From positions 8,670-72,669 of the forward strand of contig JADKID010000001.1 in the NCBI GenBank assembly GCA_016721425.1: 64,000 nucleotides of DNA, read 5' to 3'. The notes beneath the pieces were generated by a model that worked only from the letters and a program-made list of their open reading frames with translations, did no database searches and was not told the DNA's origin. Within the stretch, counting starts at the first letter, position 1. Each line of letters begins with the position of its first letter. The position numbers and the translations under genes were made by a program. Below are positions 18,206-26,804 of this stretch, in pieces. The DNA comes from Bryobacterales bacterium. Lineage in GTDB: Bacteria > Acidobacteriota > Terriglobia > Bryobacterales > Bryobacteraceae.

Positions 18206-19906
18206 CTACACCACCTCCAGCACCCTGCCGGAATGTGCCGCCATTTCGCCCAAATCCACCACCCCGTTCCGCACCCCCAGGTCCACGCCAGTCAGATAAT
18301 CCCGCACCCTCTTGGACCCCGGCACCGCAAACCGCGCCGCCGCCGCCCGGTCTTCCCAGTTCAACAGGAACACCAGCTCCCGCCCGGGCAGTTTCATCCG
18401 TCCCACCCGCAGCTCCGCGTCAAATTGCGCCGCCACCCCGGTCGGCCGCAGCTTCTTCAACAGGGCCAGCCGCGCCGCCGGCATCTTCGTCAGATCGTCC
18501 CCGGAAAGCAGCATCCCGCCCGTCGCCAGCGTCGCCGCCACATGGAACAGAAACTCCTCCTCCGGCAGCGCGCCCAGCAGCACCAGCGCGTCCGGATCGT
18601 TCCACCACAGCCGGCCGTTCTGCCACGCCCGCCGCAGATTCTCCTCCGAGACTTTCTTGATCGTCCCCCACTTCCGCGAAATGTCGCCCGACGACCGCGA
18701 CCCATGGATCAGCCCCAACGACGGCCACATCGGATGATTGCACCCCAACAGGAAACTCGGCCCCGCGCCCTCCACAATCGCCCGCATCCCCATCCGGTAC
18801 GCCTCAATCCGCGTTGCCTTCGGATCGCGCAGCCGGGCCCCGTGCATCGCCCCCCAGAAGTTCGCGTCCATCTTGAAATAGGTGCAGCCCCAGTCCCGGT
18901 TCATCGTCCGGAACACCTGCGTCAGATGCGCCCGCGCCCCCGCGTTCGTCGCGTCCAGCGCATACCACGGCCCCCGCCGCCATCCGCCAAATGTCACCTG
19001 GTTCGACGCCAGCGGCGTGCCGTCCGCCGCCTGCATGAACCACTCCGGATGCTCCTGGAACAACCGCGACTTCGCCTCCGCGATGAACGGCGCCACCCAG
19101 ATCGCCGGCTCGAAGCCCCGCTCCTTGATCTCCTTCAACACCGACCGGATATCCCCGCCAAACGCCGCCCCCGTCTCCAGCCAGTCCCCCATCGCCGGCT
19201 GATATCCGTCGTCGATCTGCACATACCGCAGAAACGGAGCGTTCTTCCCGATCCACTCCAGGTTGTCCCGCACCTGCTGCGCCGTCACGCTCGGCCCGAA
19301 GCAGTACCACGAGCACCACCCCTCCGGCGGCGCCGCCCACGCCAGCCGCGGATGATGCGTCTCGATCCGCGCCGCCAGCTTCGTCCACAACGCCGCCGCA
19401 TCCGCGCCCCGCCACCGGCAGAGCTCCTCCAGTTCCCAGCTCTCCCCCGCGCCCAACATCCGGCCCTCGCCGTCCATCGTTACCTGGATCGAGCGTGCCC
19501 GCACGTGAAACCGTCCCGAGAAACGCCGGCACGACGTGAAGCCCAACAGCAGGCTCTCCCCCTGCGGCGGAGTCAGCGCCAGCGCGTTGTACACCGTCAA
19601 CGCATCGCCCGGCTCCGGGATCCGGTAGTGCTTCCGGTCCGTGTATCCGCCAATGTCCTCCGGCTGTCCCAGCGTCCCGCCCGTCTGGCTCAGCATTGTG
19701 AACCCTTCGCCGTACACTCGGGTCGCCGCCGGGTATTCGTGCGGCAGTTCCAGCATCACCACTTCACCCACCGCCACGGCCTGCCGGCCCTTGTTGGTGA
19801 TCCTGGCCCGGCAGATCTCGCCCTGCCACCGCACATCCACCACGCAGCCCTCCGGCAGTGTGCCCGCCGCCAGCAGCGACATCTGAAACTCTCTTCGTGA
19901 CAGCAT
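18206..19906 (-). CDS. GH36-type alpha-galactosidase-like glycoside hydrolase
   Basis: The product is 566 aa. After a short N-terminus resembling a Tat-type leader (MLSRREFQMSLLAAG) comes a beta-rich N-domain, then a TIM barrel of the GH-D clan. Barrel motifs seen are WCSWYCFGPSVT, RYVQIDDGYQ, YFKMDANFWGAMHG (predicted nucleophile Asp347) and GSRSSGDIS (predicted acid/base Asp408). A small beta C-domain ends the protein. GH36 enzymes release alpha-galactose or related sugars, sometimes by transglycosylation; substrate specificity cannot be read here. It is divergent from the secreted protein at 19953 with 46 bases between starts, suggesting shared control. Confidence 0.85.
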   Translation of the reverse strand: MLSRREFQMSLLAAGTLPEGCVVDVRWQGEICRARITNKGRQAVAVGEVVMLELPHEYPAATRVYGEGFTMLSQTGGTLGQPEDIGGYTDRKHYRIPEPGDALTVYNALALTPPQGESLLLGFTSCRRFSGRFHVRARSIQVTMDGEGRMLGAGESWELEELCRWRGADAAALWTKLAARIETHHPRLAWAAPPEGWCSWYCFGPSVTAQQVRDNLEWIGKNAPFLRYVQIDDGYQPAMGDWLETGAAFGGDIRSVLKEIKERGFEPAIWVAPFIAEAKSRLFQEHPEWFMQAADGTPLASNQVTFGGWRRGPWYALDATNAGARAHLTQVFRTMNRDWGCTYFKMDANFWGAMHGARLRDPKATRIEAYRMGMRAIVEGAGPSFLLGCNHPMWPSLGLIHGSRSSGDISRKWGTIKKVSEENLRRAWQNGRLWWNDPDALVLLGALPEEEFLFHVAATLATGGMLLSGDDLTKMPAARLALLKKLRPTGVAAQFDAELRVGRMKLPGRELVFLLNWEDRAAAARFAVPGSKRVRDYLTGVDLGVRNGVVDLGEMAAHSGRVLEVV

Positions 19907-19952
19907 CGACCCATTATCTACCGCCGCCTCACTGCGGTAGAATTAGGCCCGA

Positions 19953-22109
19953 ATGGTCCGCCTGCTTCTCGCCCTCCTGTTTGCCCTCTCCCTCCGCGCC
20001 GATTGCGTCGCCTGGGTCCAGCCGCCCCTCGGTTCCGCCTGCTTTCCCGATCACCCCGGCATCTACTGGACCAGCCGTTATCCCGCCTCCCTCCCCATCA
20101 CCGGCCTGAACCTGACGATGGACCCCACCCTCGCCGACCCCGCCTTCAAGACGGGCCTCGATTCCAACGGTGTGCAGCGCTTCTTCTTCGCCCTGCCCGG
20201 CGAGTACGTCCTGGAGCTGTTCCTCTACTTCGCCAACAGCGAAACCGATTCCTGGGTTCTGGAAGTCTCCGACAAGCCCGTCGATACGCGCTTTGCCGCC
20301 AGCCCGCTCCGCCTCGGCCCCTCCAATCGTCCCCGCGTCGTCTCGCTCATCGGCGTCGTGCGGGGCGGGGAAGACATCACGGTCCGCTCCAACTCCCCCG
20401 GCTATGCCGTCGTCGGCGCCCGCTGGACCCCTCGCGCCGCCTTTGAAAACGAGCGCGTCCCGCAACTCCTCGATCGTCTCCGCAAGCTCCAGGCCGACCC
20501 CTTCTTCGAGAACCGCCTCTCCTCCCGCGCCGAACGCATGGTCGAGCTGGCCGAACTCGCACTCCGCTCCCGCAACCCCGCCGCCGCCAACGAGGCATTG
20601 CTGCACCTCACGCGCGCCACCTATTGGATCGCGTCCGAAAATCATCAGCCGCGTGACACTCGCCGCCTGGTCGAGCTCTTCGACGAAGCCGCGGTCCGCC
20701 TGCCCAATCACCCCGTCATCCGCCAGATGATCTCCGCCGCCTGCGCCGGCACAGCGCCCGGCCTGCGCGGCATCCCCCGCGGCCGCTGGTGCGACACGAT
20801 AAAGCCCGTCCCGTGGGATGCCCCTGTCGATGTCCCGCTGGAAGGCGCCCCCGCGTGGGCCGCCACCCAGTGGCAGCTCCGCGCCCGGCTCGACGCCTTC
20901 ACCGCCTGGTGGGTCCGCCGCCGCCAGCGCGCCAATGGCGAACTCGGCGGCGGCTGGGGCGACGATGTTGAGCTCCTCCGCCACTGGGGGCCGCTCGCGC
21001 TCGGCCTCGGCTCCGAGGTGGCCGCCGAGGGCATCCGCCGCGTGGCCGATGGCGTCTGGAATAGCGGCATGCTCGCCAACGGCTACGATCGCCGCATCTC
21101 CGATGTGGAGCACTCCTCCGAGCCCACCACCGACACGCTCCCCCTCGCCGTTGCCCTCGCTCCTGCCGATCCCGCCGTCCGCGCCCGCCTCGCCGAAACC
21201 GCCGCCTGCGCGCCCTTCTGGATCGTGCCCCAGCCCGACGGCCAGTGGCGCTTCCGCTCCTCCTGGTTCAACTGCCGCGAGCACGACCCCAGCCCCGAGC
21301 GTGCGCTCGACGTCCACCTCAATACCCGCGCCCTCGGCCCCGCCCTCTGGCACGCCTGGCTCACCCGCGACCCTAAGCTCATCGAGCTGCTCGCCCGCTA
21401 CGGCGAATCCTGGCGCAAGGCCCAGCTCGATACCAGCCATGGCAAGCCGGCCGGCGTCTTCCCGCCCGTCCTGAAATCCTCCGATGGCAGCTATCTGATC
21501 GGCTCGCAGCAATGGGACAAGCCGCAAGCCGAATGGGACTACTACCAGTGGTCACCCGGCTCGCAGGAGTCCCTCACAGCCTTCCTGCGCGCCCTCCAGG
21601 ATCTCACCGGCGATTCCAAATGGGCACAACCCGCCCCGGCCGCCACCGAGTCGATTCCTCTGGACCAGATCCCCGCCCACATGGCCGCCACCGCCGCCAA
21701 GCTCGAGACTCAGTACGCCACTAATTTCGACCTCTACACCGTGGAGGCCATCTACACGGATCGCATCGCCTACGCCCTGCCGGCCAACTACGCCCGCTAT
21801 CTCTTCGGAGGCGAAGCGCCGCGCGGGGATCGCGCTCCTGAATTCCACGTCAGTTGGCCCGCAGCCAAAGCGCGCTTCGCCCGTGCCGTTCTCGCCGCCG
21901 GGCGCCAGTCACTCAGCGCCCGCCTGTATAGCTTTGAGGCCGAGCCGGCAACCGCCGCGATTCGCCTCTGGCAGTTGGAAAAAGGTAACTATCAGTGGGA
22001 GTGCGCCGGCCAACGCGGCGCCTTTGTAGTGGAAACCCTGCCGGTGGAGATCACCGTCCCCATTCCGCCCCGCGCCGAGGCGGAGCTCCGCATTACGCGT
22101 CGGCCTTGA
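19953..22109 (+). CDS. Secreted protein of unknown function with helical (toroid-like) domain
   Basis: The product is 718 aa. A clear signal peptide (MVRLLLALLFALSLRADC) is followed by a beta-type N-terminal region (to about residue 155). A long Trp-rich helical region follows, with ELGGGWGDDVELLRHWGPLA, WNSGMLANGYDRRISDVEH and EWDYYQWSPGSQESLTAFL, and then a short beta end. The helical part has the pattern of an (alpha/alpha)-barrel such as polysaccharide lyases or glycosidases, but I recognise no catalytic motif. Divergence from the GH36-like gene suggests a role in polysaccharide use. Its last 17 bases overlap the 3' end of lnt on the other strand. Confidence 0.8.
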   Translation: MVRLLLALLFALSLRADCVAWVQPPLGSACFPDHPGIYWTSRYPASLPITGLNLTMDPTLADPAFKTGLDSNGVQRFFFALPGEYVLELFLYFANSETDSWVLEVSDKPVDTRFAASPLRLGPSNRPRVVSLIGVVRGGEDITVRSNSPGYAVVGARWTPRAAFENERVPQLLDRLRKLQADPFFENRLSSRAERMVELAELALRSRNPAAANEALLHLTRATYWIASENHQPRDTRRLVELFDEAAVRLPNHPVIRQMISAACAGTAPGLRGIPRGRWCDTIKPVPWDAPVDVPLEGAPAWAATQWQLRARLDAFTAWWVRRRQRANGELGGGWGDDVELLRHWGPLALGLGSEVAAEGIRRVADGVWNSGMLANGYDRRISDVEHSSEPTTDTLPLAVALAPADPAVRARLAETAACAPFWIVPQPDGQWRFRSSWFNCREHDPSPERALDVHLNTRALGPALWHAWLTRDPKLIELLARYGESWRKAQLDTSHGKPAGVFPPVLKSSDGSYLIGSQQWDKPQAEWDYYQWSPGSQESLTAFLRALQDLTGDSKWAQPAPAATESIPLDQIPAHMAATAAKLETQYATNFDLYTVEAIYTDRIAYALPANYARYLFGGEAPRGDRAPEFHVSWPAAKARFARAVLAAGRQSLSARLYSFEAEPATAAIRLWQLEKGNYQWECAGQRGAFVVETLPVEITVPIPPRAEAELRITRRP

Positions 22110-23565
22110 CCAGCACCAGCGCCGCACCCAATCCGCCAGCCAGGCACAGCCACGCGAACCAGTCGCCATACTCCGTGTAGAGCGTCTTTTCGCGGATCCA
22201 CCCAAATCGCAGCCGCCCCGTCCGTAGTTCAAAGGGAGGCTGCCGGTCCCACACCCGGCCCGCCGGATCGATCGATGCCGTGATGCCGTCATTGGCCGGC
22301 CGCAGCAGCCACCGCCGGTTCTCCACCGCCCTCATACGCGCCAGCAGCAGGTGCTGCTCCCTCGCATGACCCCCGCCGAAATACCCGTCGTTCGTCAGAT
22401 TCACCAGCACCTCGGCGCCGTTTGCCGCCGCTGTCCGCACGTAATCAGGGAACGCCGATTCGTAACAGATGAAGCTCGCGATGCTGTGCCGCCCGATCGG
22501 AAAGACCTTCAACCCAACACCCGGTTTGTAGTTGCCTGCCTCGGATGAGATCTTCTGGATCCACCCGAATCCCTTGGGAATGTACTCGCCAAACGGCACC
22601 AGGCGCACCTTGTCATAGCGCCCCGCCAGCCGGCCCGTGTCATCGATCAGAAATGCCGAATTCAGCGGCTCGTGCGCGGCCGTGAATGCCACGCCCGTCA
22701 TCAGCAGCGGAGCCCCGGTCAGCCGCGCGGCCTCGCCCGTCTGCAGGCGCAGCGCGGCATCCTCGTAGTAGTAGAAGGGCGCCGGCGCCTCCGGCCACAG
22801 CAATAGCGCCGGCTTGGGCTTGCCCGGGTCCAGCCCCTCTTGCAGCGTACGCACAGCGAACTCTTTCACCGTACGGTCCTTCTCGTCGATGCTCCACGCC
22901 GTGTCCGCGCGGACGTTCGTCTGCAATGCCACCGCCTGTTCGCTAGGCGCCTCTCGCAACTGCACCGCCGGCAGCGCCCACAACAGTGGCAGTCCCAGCA
23001 GCCACAGCAACTCGCGCCGGTCCCGCCGCATCGCCACCAGCGTCAGCCCGCAGGCCAGCGCCGCGAATACGAAGGAGACGCCATACACGCCCATCACTGG
23101 CGCCGCCCGCAACGGCAGGCTCATCTCCACGCCGGCATTGCCTAAGGTCAGCCACGCGAAGCCCAGCGGCCCGTGCGTCCGTTCGAGCCCCACCCACAGC
23201 GCCGCTACTGCCGGGATCGCCCATCGCCGCCGAATCAGATAGCCTGCCAGCCACGAGAACACCGCCGTGTGCAGACCCTTGGCCGCCGCGAAGAGCACCA
23301 GCGCCAGCCAGCTCAGCGGCCCCGTCAAGCCCCCATACGCCGCCAGCACATCGCGGATCCAACCGCACACCAGCGCCCAGTAAATTAGCCCGGAAAGCCA
23401 GCCCCACAAAAATCGGTAACGCCCGTCCGGCTCCCATGCCGCCGCATAGAGAATCGGTGTCAATGCCACCGGAGCCAGCAACGCGAAGCTGTAAGGGGGA
23501 AACAGCGCCGCCAGCAGCAGCGCCGTCAGGATCGATCCGCCCAGCGAGATATGCCAGAGCCGCAT
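22093..23565 (-). CDS. lnt: Apolipoprotein N-acyltransferase
   Basis: The product is 490 aa, close to the usual length. An N-terminal block of about six membrane helices (residues 10-200) precedes a nitrilase-type periplasmic domain, and a last membrane helix (WFAWLCLAGGLGAALVLV) ends the protein. The catalytic triad is visible: Glu259 in LLLWPEAPAPF, Lys319 in GRYDKVRLVPFGEYIP, Cys367 in SFICYESAFPD. Lnt adds the third acyl chain to lipoproteins in the inner membrane. It is the last gene of a tight minus-strand unit SPOR-lipA-lnt and overlaps the lipA stop by one base. It converges with, and overlaps, the secreted-protein gene. Confidence 0.96.
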   Translation of the reverse strand: MRLWHISLGGSILTALLLAALFPPYSFALLAPVALTPILYAAAWEPDGRYRFLWGWLSGLIYWALVCGWIRDVLAAYGGLTGPLSWLALVLFAAAKGLHTAVFSWLAGYLIRRRWAIPAVAALWVGLERTHGPLGFAWLTLGNAGVEMSLPLRAAPVMGVYGVSFVFAALACGLTLVAMRRDRRELLWLLGLPLLWALPAVQLREAPSEQAVALQTNVRADTAWSIDEKDRTVKEFAVRTLQEGLDPGKPKPALLLWPEAPAPFYYYEDAALRLQTGEAARLTGAPLLMTGVAFTAAHEPLNSAFLIDDTGRLAGRYDKVRLVPFGEYIPKGFGWIQKISSEAGNYKPGVGLKVFPIGRHSIASFICYESAFPDYVRTAAANGAEVLVNLTNDGYFGGGHAREQHLLLARMRAVENRRWLLRPANDGITASIDPAGRVWDRQPPFELRTGRLRFGWIREKTLYTEYGDWFAWLCLAGGLGAALVLVKADA

Positions 23566-24479
23566 CAGACTCCCGTGGCCGCGGCCTCATGCACCAGATC
23601 CGCCATGTAACTGGACCGCACGAACGGTCCTGCAAATACGTTCTTGAATCCGATGGACGCGCCGTACGCCGACCACCGCTCATAACGCTCCGGCGGCACG
23701 TGCTCCACCACCTGCATATTTCGCCGCGTCGGTTGCAGATACTGCCCGATGGTCGCCACGTCCACCTGCGAGCCACGCAGGTCGCGCAGCAGGCCGTTCA
23801 CGTCCTCTTCCGTTTCGCCCAGCCCCACCATCAAGCCCGACTTCGTCAGCACGTCCGGCGCGTACTCGCGCGCAAAACGCAGGACCGCCAGCGACTGCTG
23901 ATAGTCCGCCTGAGGCCGCACCTTCTTATACAGCCGCGCGATGGTCTCCATGTTGTGGTTGAAGACATGAGGTCCGGCGTCCAGTACCCGCGCCACGGAG
24001 TCCATATCGCCGCAGAAATCCGGCGTCAGCACTTCCACCTGCGCATCCGGCAGCGCCTGTCGAACCAGCTTCACCGTCTCGGCAAAATGGGCCGAGCCAC
24101 CGTCATCCAGATCGTCGCGATTCACGCTCGTGATCACCACATAGCGCAGTTTCATCCCGGCCGCCATGCGCGCCACATTCTCCGGCTCCACCGGATCGAG
24201 AGCCATGTCCTGCAGCGTTGGCGAGCCCTTCGGCACGGAGCAGAAAGTACATCCCCGCGTGCAGACGTTGCCCAGGATCATGAACGTGGCAGCCCCCCTG
24301 TGGAAGCACTCGTGCATGTTGGGGCAACGCGCCGATTCACAAACCGTGTGCAACTTCATCCGGCGCAGGTCATTTTTCAAAACCTGCACCGAGGCAAAAT
24401 GCGTGTCGGGCTTTCTCAGGAACTCAGGCAGTCGCAACCGTTTGGGGCGAGTCTCCAGTTGGACCAGCGGTTCCATCAA
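23565..24479 (-). CDS. lipA: Lipoyl synthase
   Basis: The product is 304 aa. It carries both iron-sulfur cluster motifs: the auxiliary cluster CESARCPNMHEC and the radical-SAM motif CTRGCTFC. Also typical are ITSVNRDDLDDGG, VFNHNMETI, KSGLMVGLGET and GQYLQPTRRNMQVVE. It inserts sulfur at C6 and C8 of protein-bound octanoyl groups to make lipoyl cofactor for 2-oxoacid dehydrogenases and the glycine cleavage system. The start overlaps the end of the SPOR gene by four bases. No lipB is in view. Confidence 0.97.
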   Translation of the reverse strand: MMEPLVQLETRPKRLRLPEFLRKPDTHFASVQVLKNDLRRMKLHTVCESARCPNMHECFHRGAATFMILGNVCTRGCTFCSVPKGSPTLQDMALDPVEPENVARMAAGMKLRYVVITSVNRDDLDDGGSAHFAETVKLVRQALPDAQVEVLTPDFCGDMDSVARVLDAGPHVFNHNMETIARLYKKVRPQADYQQSLAVLRFAREYAPDVLTKSGLMVGLGETEEDVNGLLRDLRGSQVDVATIGQYLQPTRRNMQVVEHVPPERYERWSAYGASIGFKNVFAGPFVRSSYMADLVHEAAATGV

Positions 24480-25081
24480 TAGTTGACCAGGTAGGGGTTC
24501 TTGATTCCGATCTCAGCGAGCTTGGTCCTGGCTTCGGCCTGTTGCGCCTTGGTGGGCAGTGGCCCGACCAGCACCCGGAACAGCTCCGCGTTTTTCGGGG
24601 ATGGTGTGACGTAGCCGGTGAGCCCGGTCTTGCTTCGGATACCGGCCAGTAGGGCCTCTGAATCGGCCCGTCGCGTGGCGGCCGCTTGCAGATACGTTCC
24701 AGAGGGTGGCGTGGCGATAAAGCCGCCGGCTTCCGCCTTGGTGCTCGGCGACGGGGCCGTCTTGGGCGGCGCCACCGGCTCGGCCTTGGTTTCCTTCACG
24801 GGCGCCGGCGGGGGCGGCTCGGGTTCAGACTGCTTCACGGGCGCAGGCTCCGTCTTGTTCTCAGTCACCAGTGGTGTGCGGCCCGATGCCGAATCCACCG
24901 CCAACGGCTGCCGGTCCTGCGGATTGGTCTGAGCTACTGTGGGGCTCGCGCCCGTGGTCCGCCCGGCGAGGAACCCCATCGCAAAAAACACGCCCAACAG
25001 CACGATCACAATAAACAAAACGCTGAGAAGCTGTTTATTGCCCAATATCAGCTCAAACTCGCCGTCGTCTCTGCCTGCCAT
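24476..25081 (-). CDS. Membrane-anchored SPOR-domain protein
   Basis: About 201 aa from the ATG preceded by AGAGG. The frame is open further upstream, but that extension has no ribosome-binding site. One membrane helix lies at residues about 20-40 (LLSVLFIVIVLLGVFFAMGF). A Pro/Ala/Lys/Glu-rich linker follows, and a C-terminal SPOR domain contains GTYLQAAATRRADSEALLAG and FRVLVGPLPTKAQQAEART. SPOR domains bind denuded peptidoglycan glycans at the septum, so a cell-division or envelope role is likely. It is first in the unit with lipA and lnt. Confidence 0.85.
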   Translation of the reverse strand: MAGRDDGEFELILGNKQLLSVLFIVIVLLGVFFAMGFLAGRTTGASPTVAQTNPQDRQPLAVDSASGRTPLVTENKTEPAPVKQSEPEPPPPAPVKETKAEPVAPPKTAPSPSTKAEAGGFIATPPSGTYLQAAATRRADSEALLAGIRSKTGLTGYVTPSPKNAELFRVLVGPLPTKAQQAEARTKLAEIGIKNPYLVNY

Positions 25082-25216
25082 AGTACCTCTGAGGTCTCCC
25101 TCAATTTTCCGTCGTCGTACTTCGCGCCAGCTGCGGCCGGCGGCGCACCTTACAGTCGAGGATAAACCTCTGGCGGCCACCGGCACAACCGGTGGGGTTC
25201 ACGCTATCCTGTCCGC

Positions 25217-25630
25217 ATGGAAAGCGTGCGGTTTGCCTGCCAGAGCGGTTGCACGAAGTGTTGCGACGTCCAGGGCTATGTCTACCTCTCGGAAGACGAT
25301 CTGCGCCGCGCCGCCCGCCATCTGCGCCTGACTGCCGCTGAGTTTGAGCGACGCTTCGTTTACCGCACCAGGCACCTGCTCCGCCTCCGCAAGCCGAAAG
25401 CGAAACAGTGCCACTTTCTCCTGGAGAATGGCTGCTCCATCCACCCGGCTAAACCCACTCAGTGCCGTCTGTTCCCCTTCTGGCCCGAACTGCTGGAAAG
25501 CGCCGTCGCCTGGGTCTCTACGGCGCAGCGTTGTCCCGGCATCGGTGTTGGTCCCCTGATTCAAATCGGAACGGCCCATGAGACTGCTTCCGAAATGAAA
25601 CGCGCCTACCCCTCGATGTACGAGGACTAG
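25217..25630 (+). CDS. YkgJ-family cysteine-cluster protein
   Basis: The product is 137 aa. Conserved cysteines are in CQSGCTKCCDVQGYVYLS, QCHFLLENGCSIHPAKPTQC and QRCPG, the pattern of the YkgJ (CxxCxxCC) family, thought to bind zinc or iron. There is no signal peptide. The role is unknown; some members act as metal-binding maturation factors. It lies just upstream of the flagellar operon, but about 80 bases and a candidate promoter separate it. Confidence 0.88.
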   Translation: MESVRFACQSGCTKCCDVQGYVYLSEDDLRRAARHLRLTAAEFERRFVYRTRHLLRLRKPKAKQCHFLLENGCSIHPAKPTQCRLFPFWPELLESAVAWVSTAQRCPGIGVGPLIQIGTAHETASEMKRAYPSMYED

Positions 25631-25680
25631 TGTTCGCTCAATCTCTTTCGCTCTAAGCGCTTACGCCTCAGCCCCCGCTT

Positions 25681-25697
25681 TGGCCCCATTCCTGCAT
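25681..25697 (+). promoter_or_regulatory. Candidate sigma-54 promoter before flgB
   Basis: TGGCCCCATTCCTGCAT has GG and GC separated by exactly ten bases, the -24/-12 spacing of sigma-54 promoters. Transcription would start near 25707, leaving only about five bases before the flgB ATG, and no ribosome-binding site is visible there. Sigma-54 control of flagellar operons is common in bacteria. The match is short, so confidence is modest. Confidence 0.35.
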
Positions 25698-25711
25698 ACA
25701 CATCCGTCGTC

Positions 25712-26050
25712 ATGCTCACGCCGATTTCCCGCAACATCGAGCACTACATGGATCTGCTGGCGCAGCGGCAGAAGCTGGTGGCCTCCAACATCGCCAACCT
25801 CGATACGCCCGGTTACCGTGCCAAAGATCTCGACTTCCAATTCGAGTACATGTCGCTGCAACCTGGCGCCACACCCAATGTGATTGAGGCCGAGGGCCTC
25901 ACGGTGCGCAATGACGGCAACAACGTCAGCCTGGACCGCGAAGCGCGCCTGCTGGCCGAAAACGCCCTCCGCTTTAACGTCGCGTCCAACCTGATGCGCG
26001 GCGAACTGCGAACCATTAGAAAAGCCATCGACGAGGGACGCTCCGCATGA
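25712..26050 (+). CDS. flgB: Flagellar basal-body rod protein FlgB
   Basis: The product is 112 aa, slightly short of the usual 120-140. The N-terminal rod motif ASNIANLDTPGYRAKDLDF is present, as is the C-terminal coiled-coil-forming helix (LRFNVASNLMRGELRTIRKA). It forms the proximal rod in the periplasm and is exported by the flagellar type III system. The start has no clear ribosome-binding site. The stop overlaps the flgC start (ATGA). First gene of the eight-gene flagellar run. Confidence 0.95.
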   Translation: MLTPISRNIEHYMDLLAQRQKLVASNIANLDTPGYRAKDLDFQFEYMSLQPGATPNVIEAEGLTVRNDGNNVSLDREARLLAENALRFNVASNLMRGELRTIRKAIDEGRSA

Positions 26051-26484
26051 GTCTCTTTCAACTCCTTTCGGTCAGCGCGTCCGGGATGGCCGCGCAGCGC
26101 GAGCGCGCTCAGGTACACGTCGAGAACTTGGCCAATTCGGAAACCACGCGCACCGCCGATGGTGGCGCCTACCGCCGCAAGGATGTAGTCCTGGCCAGTG
26201 AGGCGCAGGGCTCCCCGTTCTCGGCTGTCTTTCAGACGCAGATGCAGGCCGGCTCCATGGGCGTCGGAGTCTCCGAGGTGCTGGAGGATACCCGTCCGCC
26301 CGACATGCGCTTCCAGCCGGGCCATCCCGATGCCGACGCCAGCGGCTACGTCGCCTATCCCCACGTCAATCCCGCCGAAGAGATGGTGGACCTTATGAGC
26401 GCCACGCGCGGCTTCTCGGCCAACGTTGCTGCCATGTCAGCCGTGAAAGACATGGTGGCCAAGTCCATTGATCTGATGCGATAA
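26047..26484 (+). CDS. flgC: Flagellar basal-body rod protein FlgC
   Basis: The product is 145 aa, usual length. The N-terminal rod motif is AQVHVENLANSETTRT. The C-terminal motif includes YPHVNPAEEMVDLMSATRGF, typical of FlgC. It overlaps flgB by four bases and is followed by fliE after only three bases. It is a proximal rod component exported through the flagellar secretion apparatus. Confidence 0.97.
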   Translation: MSLFQLLSVSASGMAAQRERAQVHVENLANSETTRTADGGAYRRKDVVLASEAQGSPFSAVFQTQMQAGSMGVGVSEVLEDTRPPDMRFQPGHPDADASGYVAYPHVNPAEEMVDLMSATRGFSANVAAMSAVKDMVAKSIDLMR

Positions 26485-26487
26485 CCT

Positions 26488-26793
26488 ATGTCACCCATCG
26501 GCCCCATTCGTCTCCCCGCTCAAATCGGCGCACTCTCTGGTTCATCGCCGTTCGCCCCCTCGTCCGCCGGGTCCACTGGCTTCGGGGCCGTCATGGCCGA
26601 CGCCGTGAAAACCGTGGACAACGTGCAGAAGAGCTCGCAGGCGAGCATCGAGAGATTCCTCAACGGTGAGGGCGAAGAGTTGCACAGCGTCGCACTGCAA
26701 CAGCAGCAGGCCGCCATCACGTTCGATACATTTCTCCAGGTTCGCAACAAGGTCGTCTCCGCGTATCAGGAAGTCATGAGAATGCCCATCTAG
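26488..26793 (+). CDS. fliE: Flagellar hook-basal body complex protein FliE
   Basis: The product is 101 aa, normal for FliE. The C-terminal half has HSVALQQQQAAITFDTFLQV, RNKVVSAYQEVMRMPI, the conserved helical end of FliE. It connects the MS ring (FliF) to the rod and is an early export substrate. Its position between flgC and fliF is the standard order. Confidence 0.95.
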   Translation: MSPIGPIRLPAQIGALSGSSPFAPSSAGSTGFGAVMADAVKTVDNVQKSSQASIERFLNGEGEELHSVALQQQQAAITFDTFLQVRNKVVSAYQEVMRMPI

Positions 26794-26804
26794 GCTGAGC
26801 CTCC

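Noticed and set aside
17600..19900. Very long plus-strand open frame (over 700 codons)
   Set aside because: It is antisense to the GH36-like gene, rich in Arg/Pro/His, and reflects codon bias of a high-GC gene.
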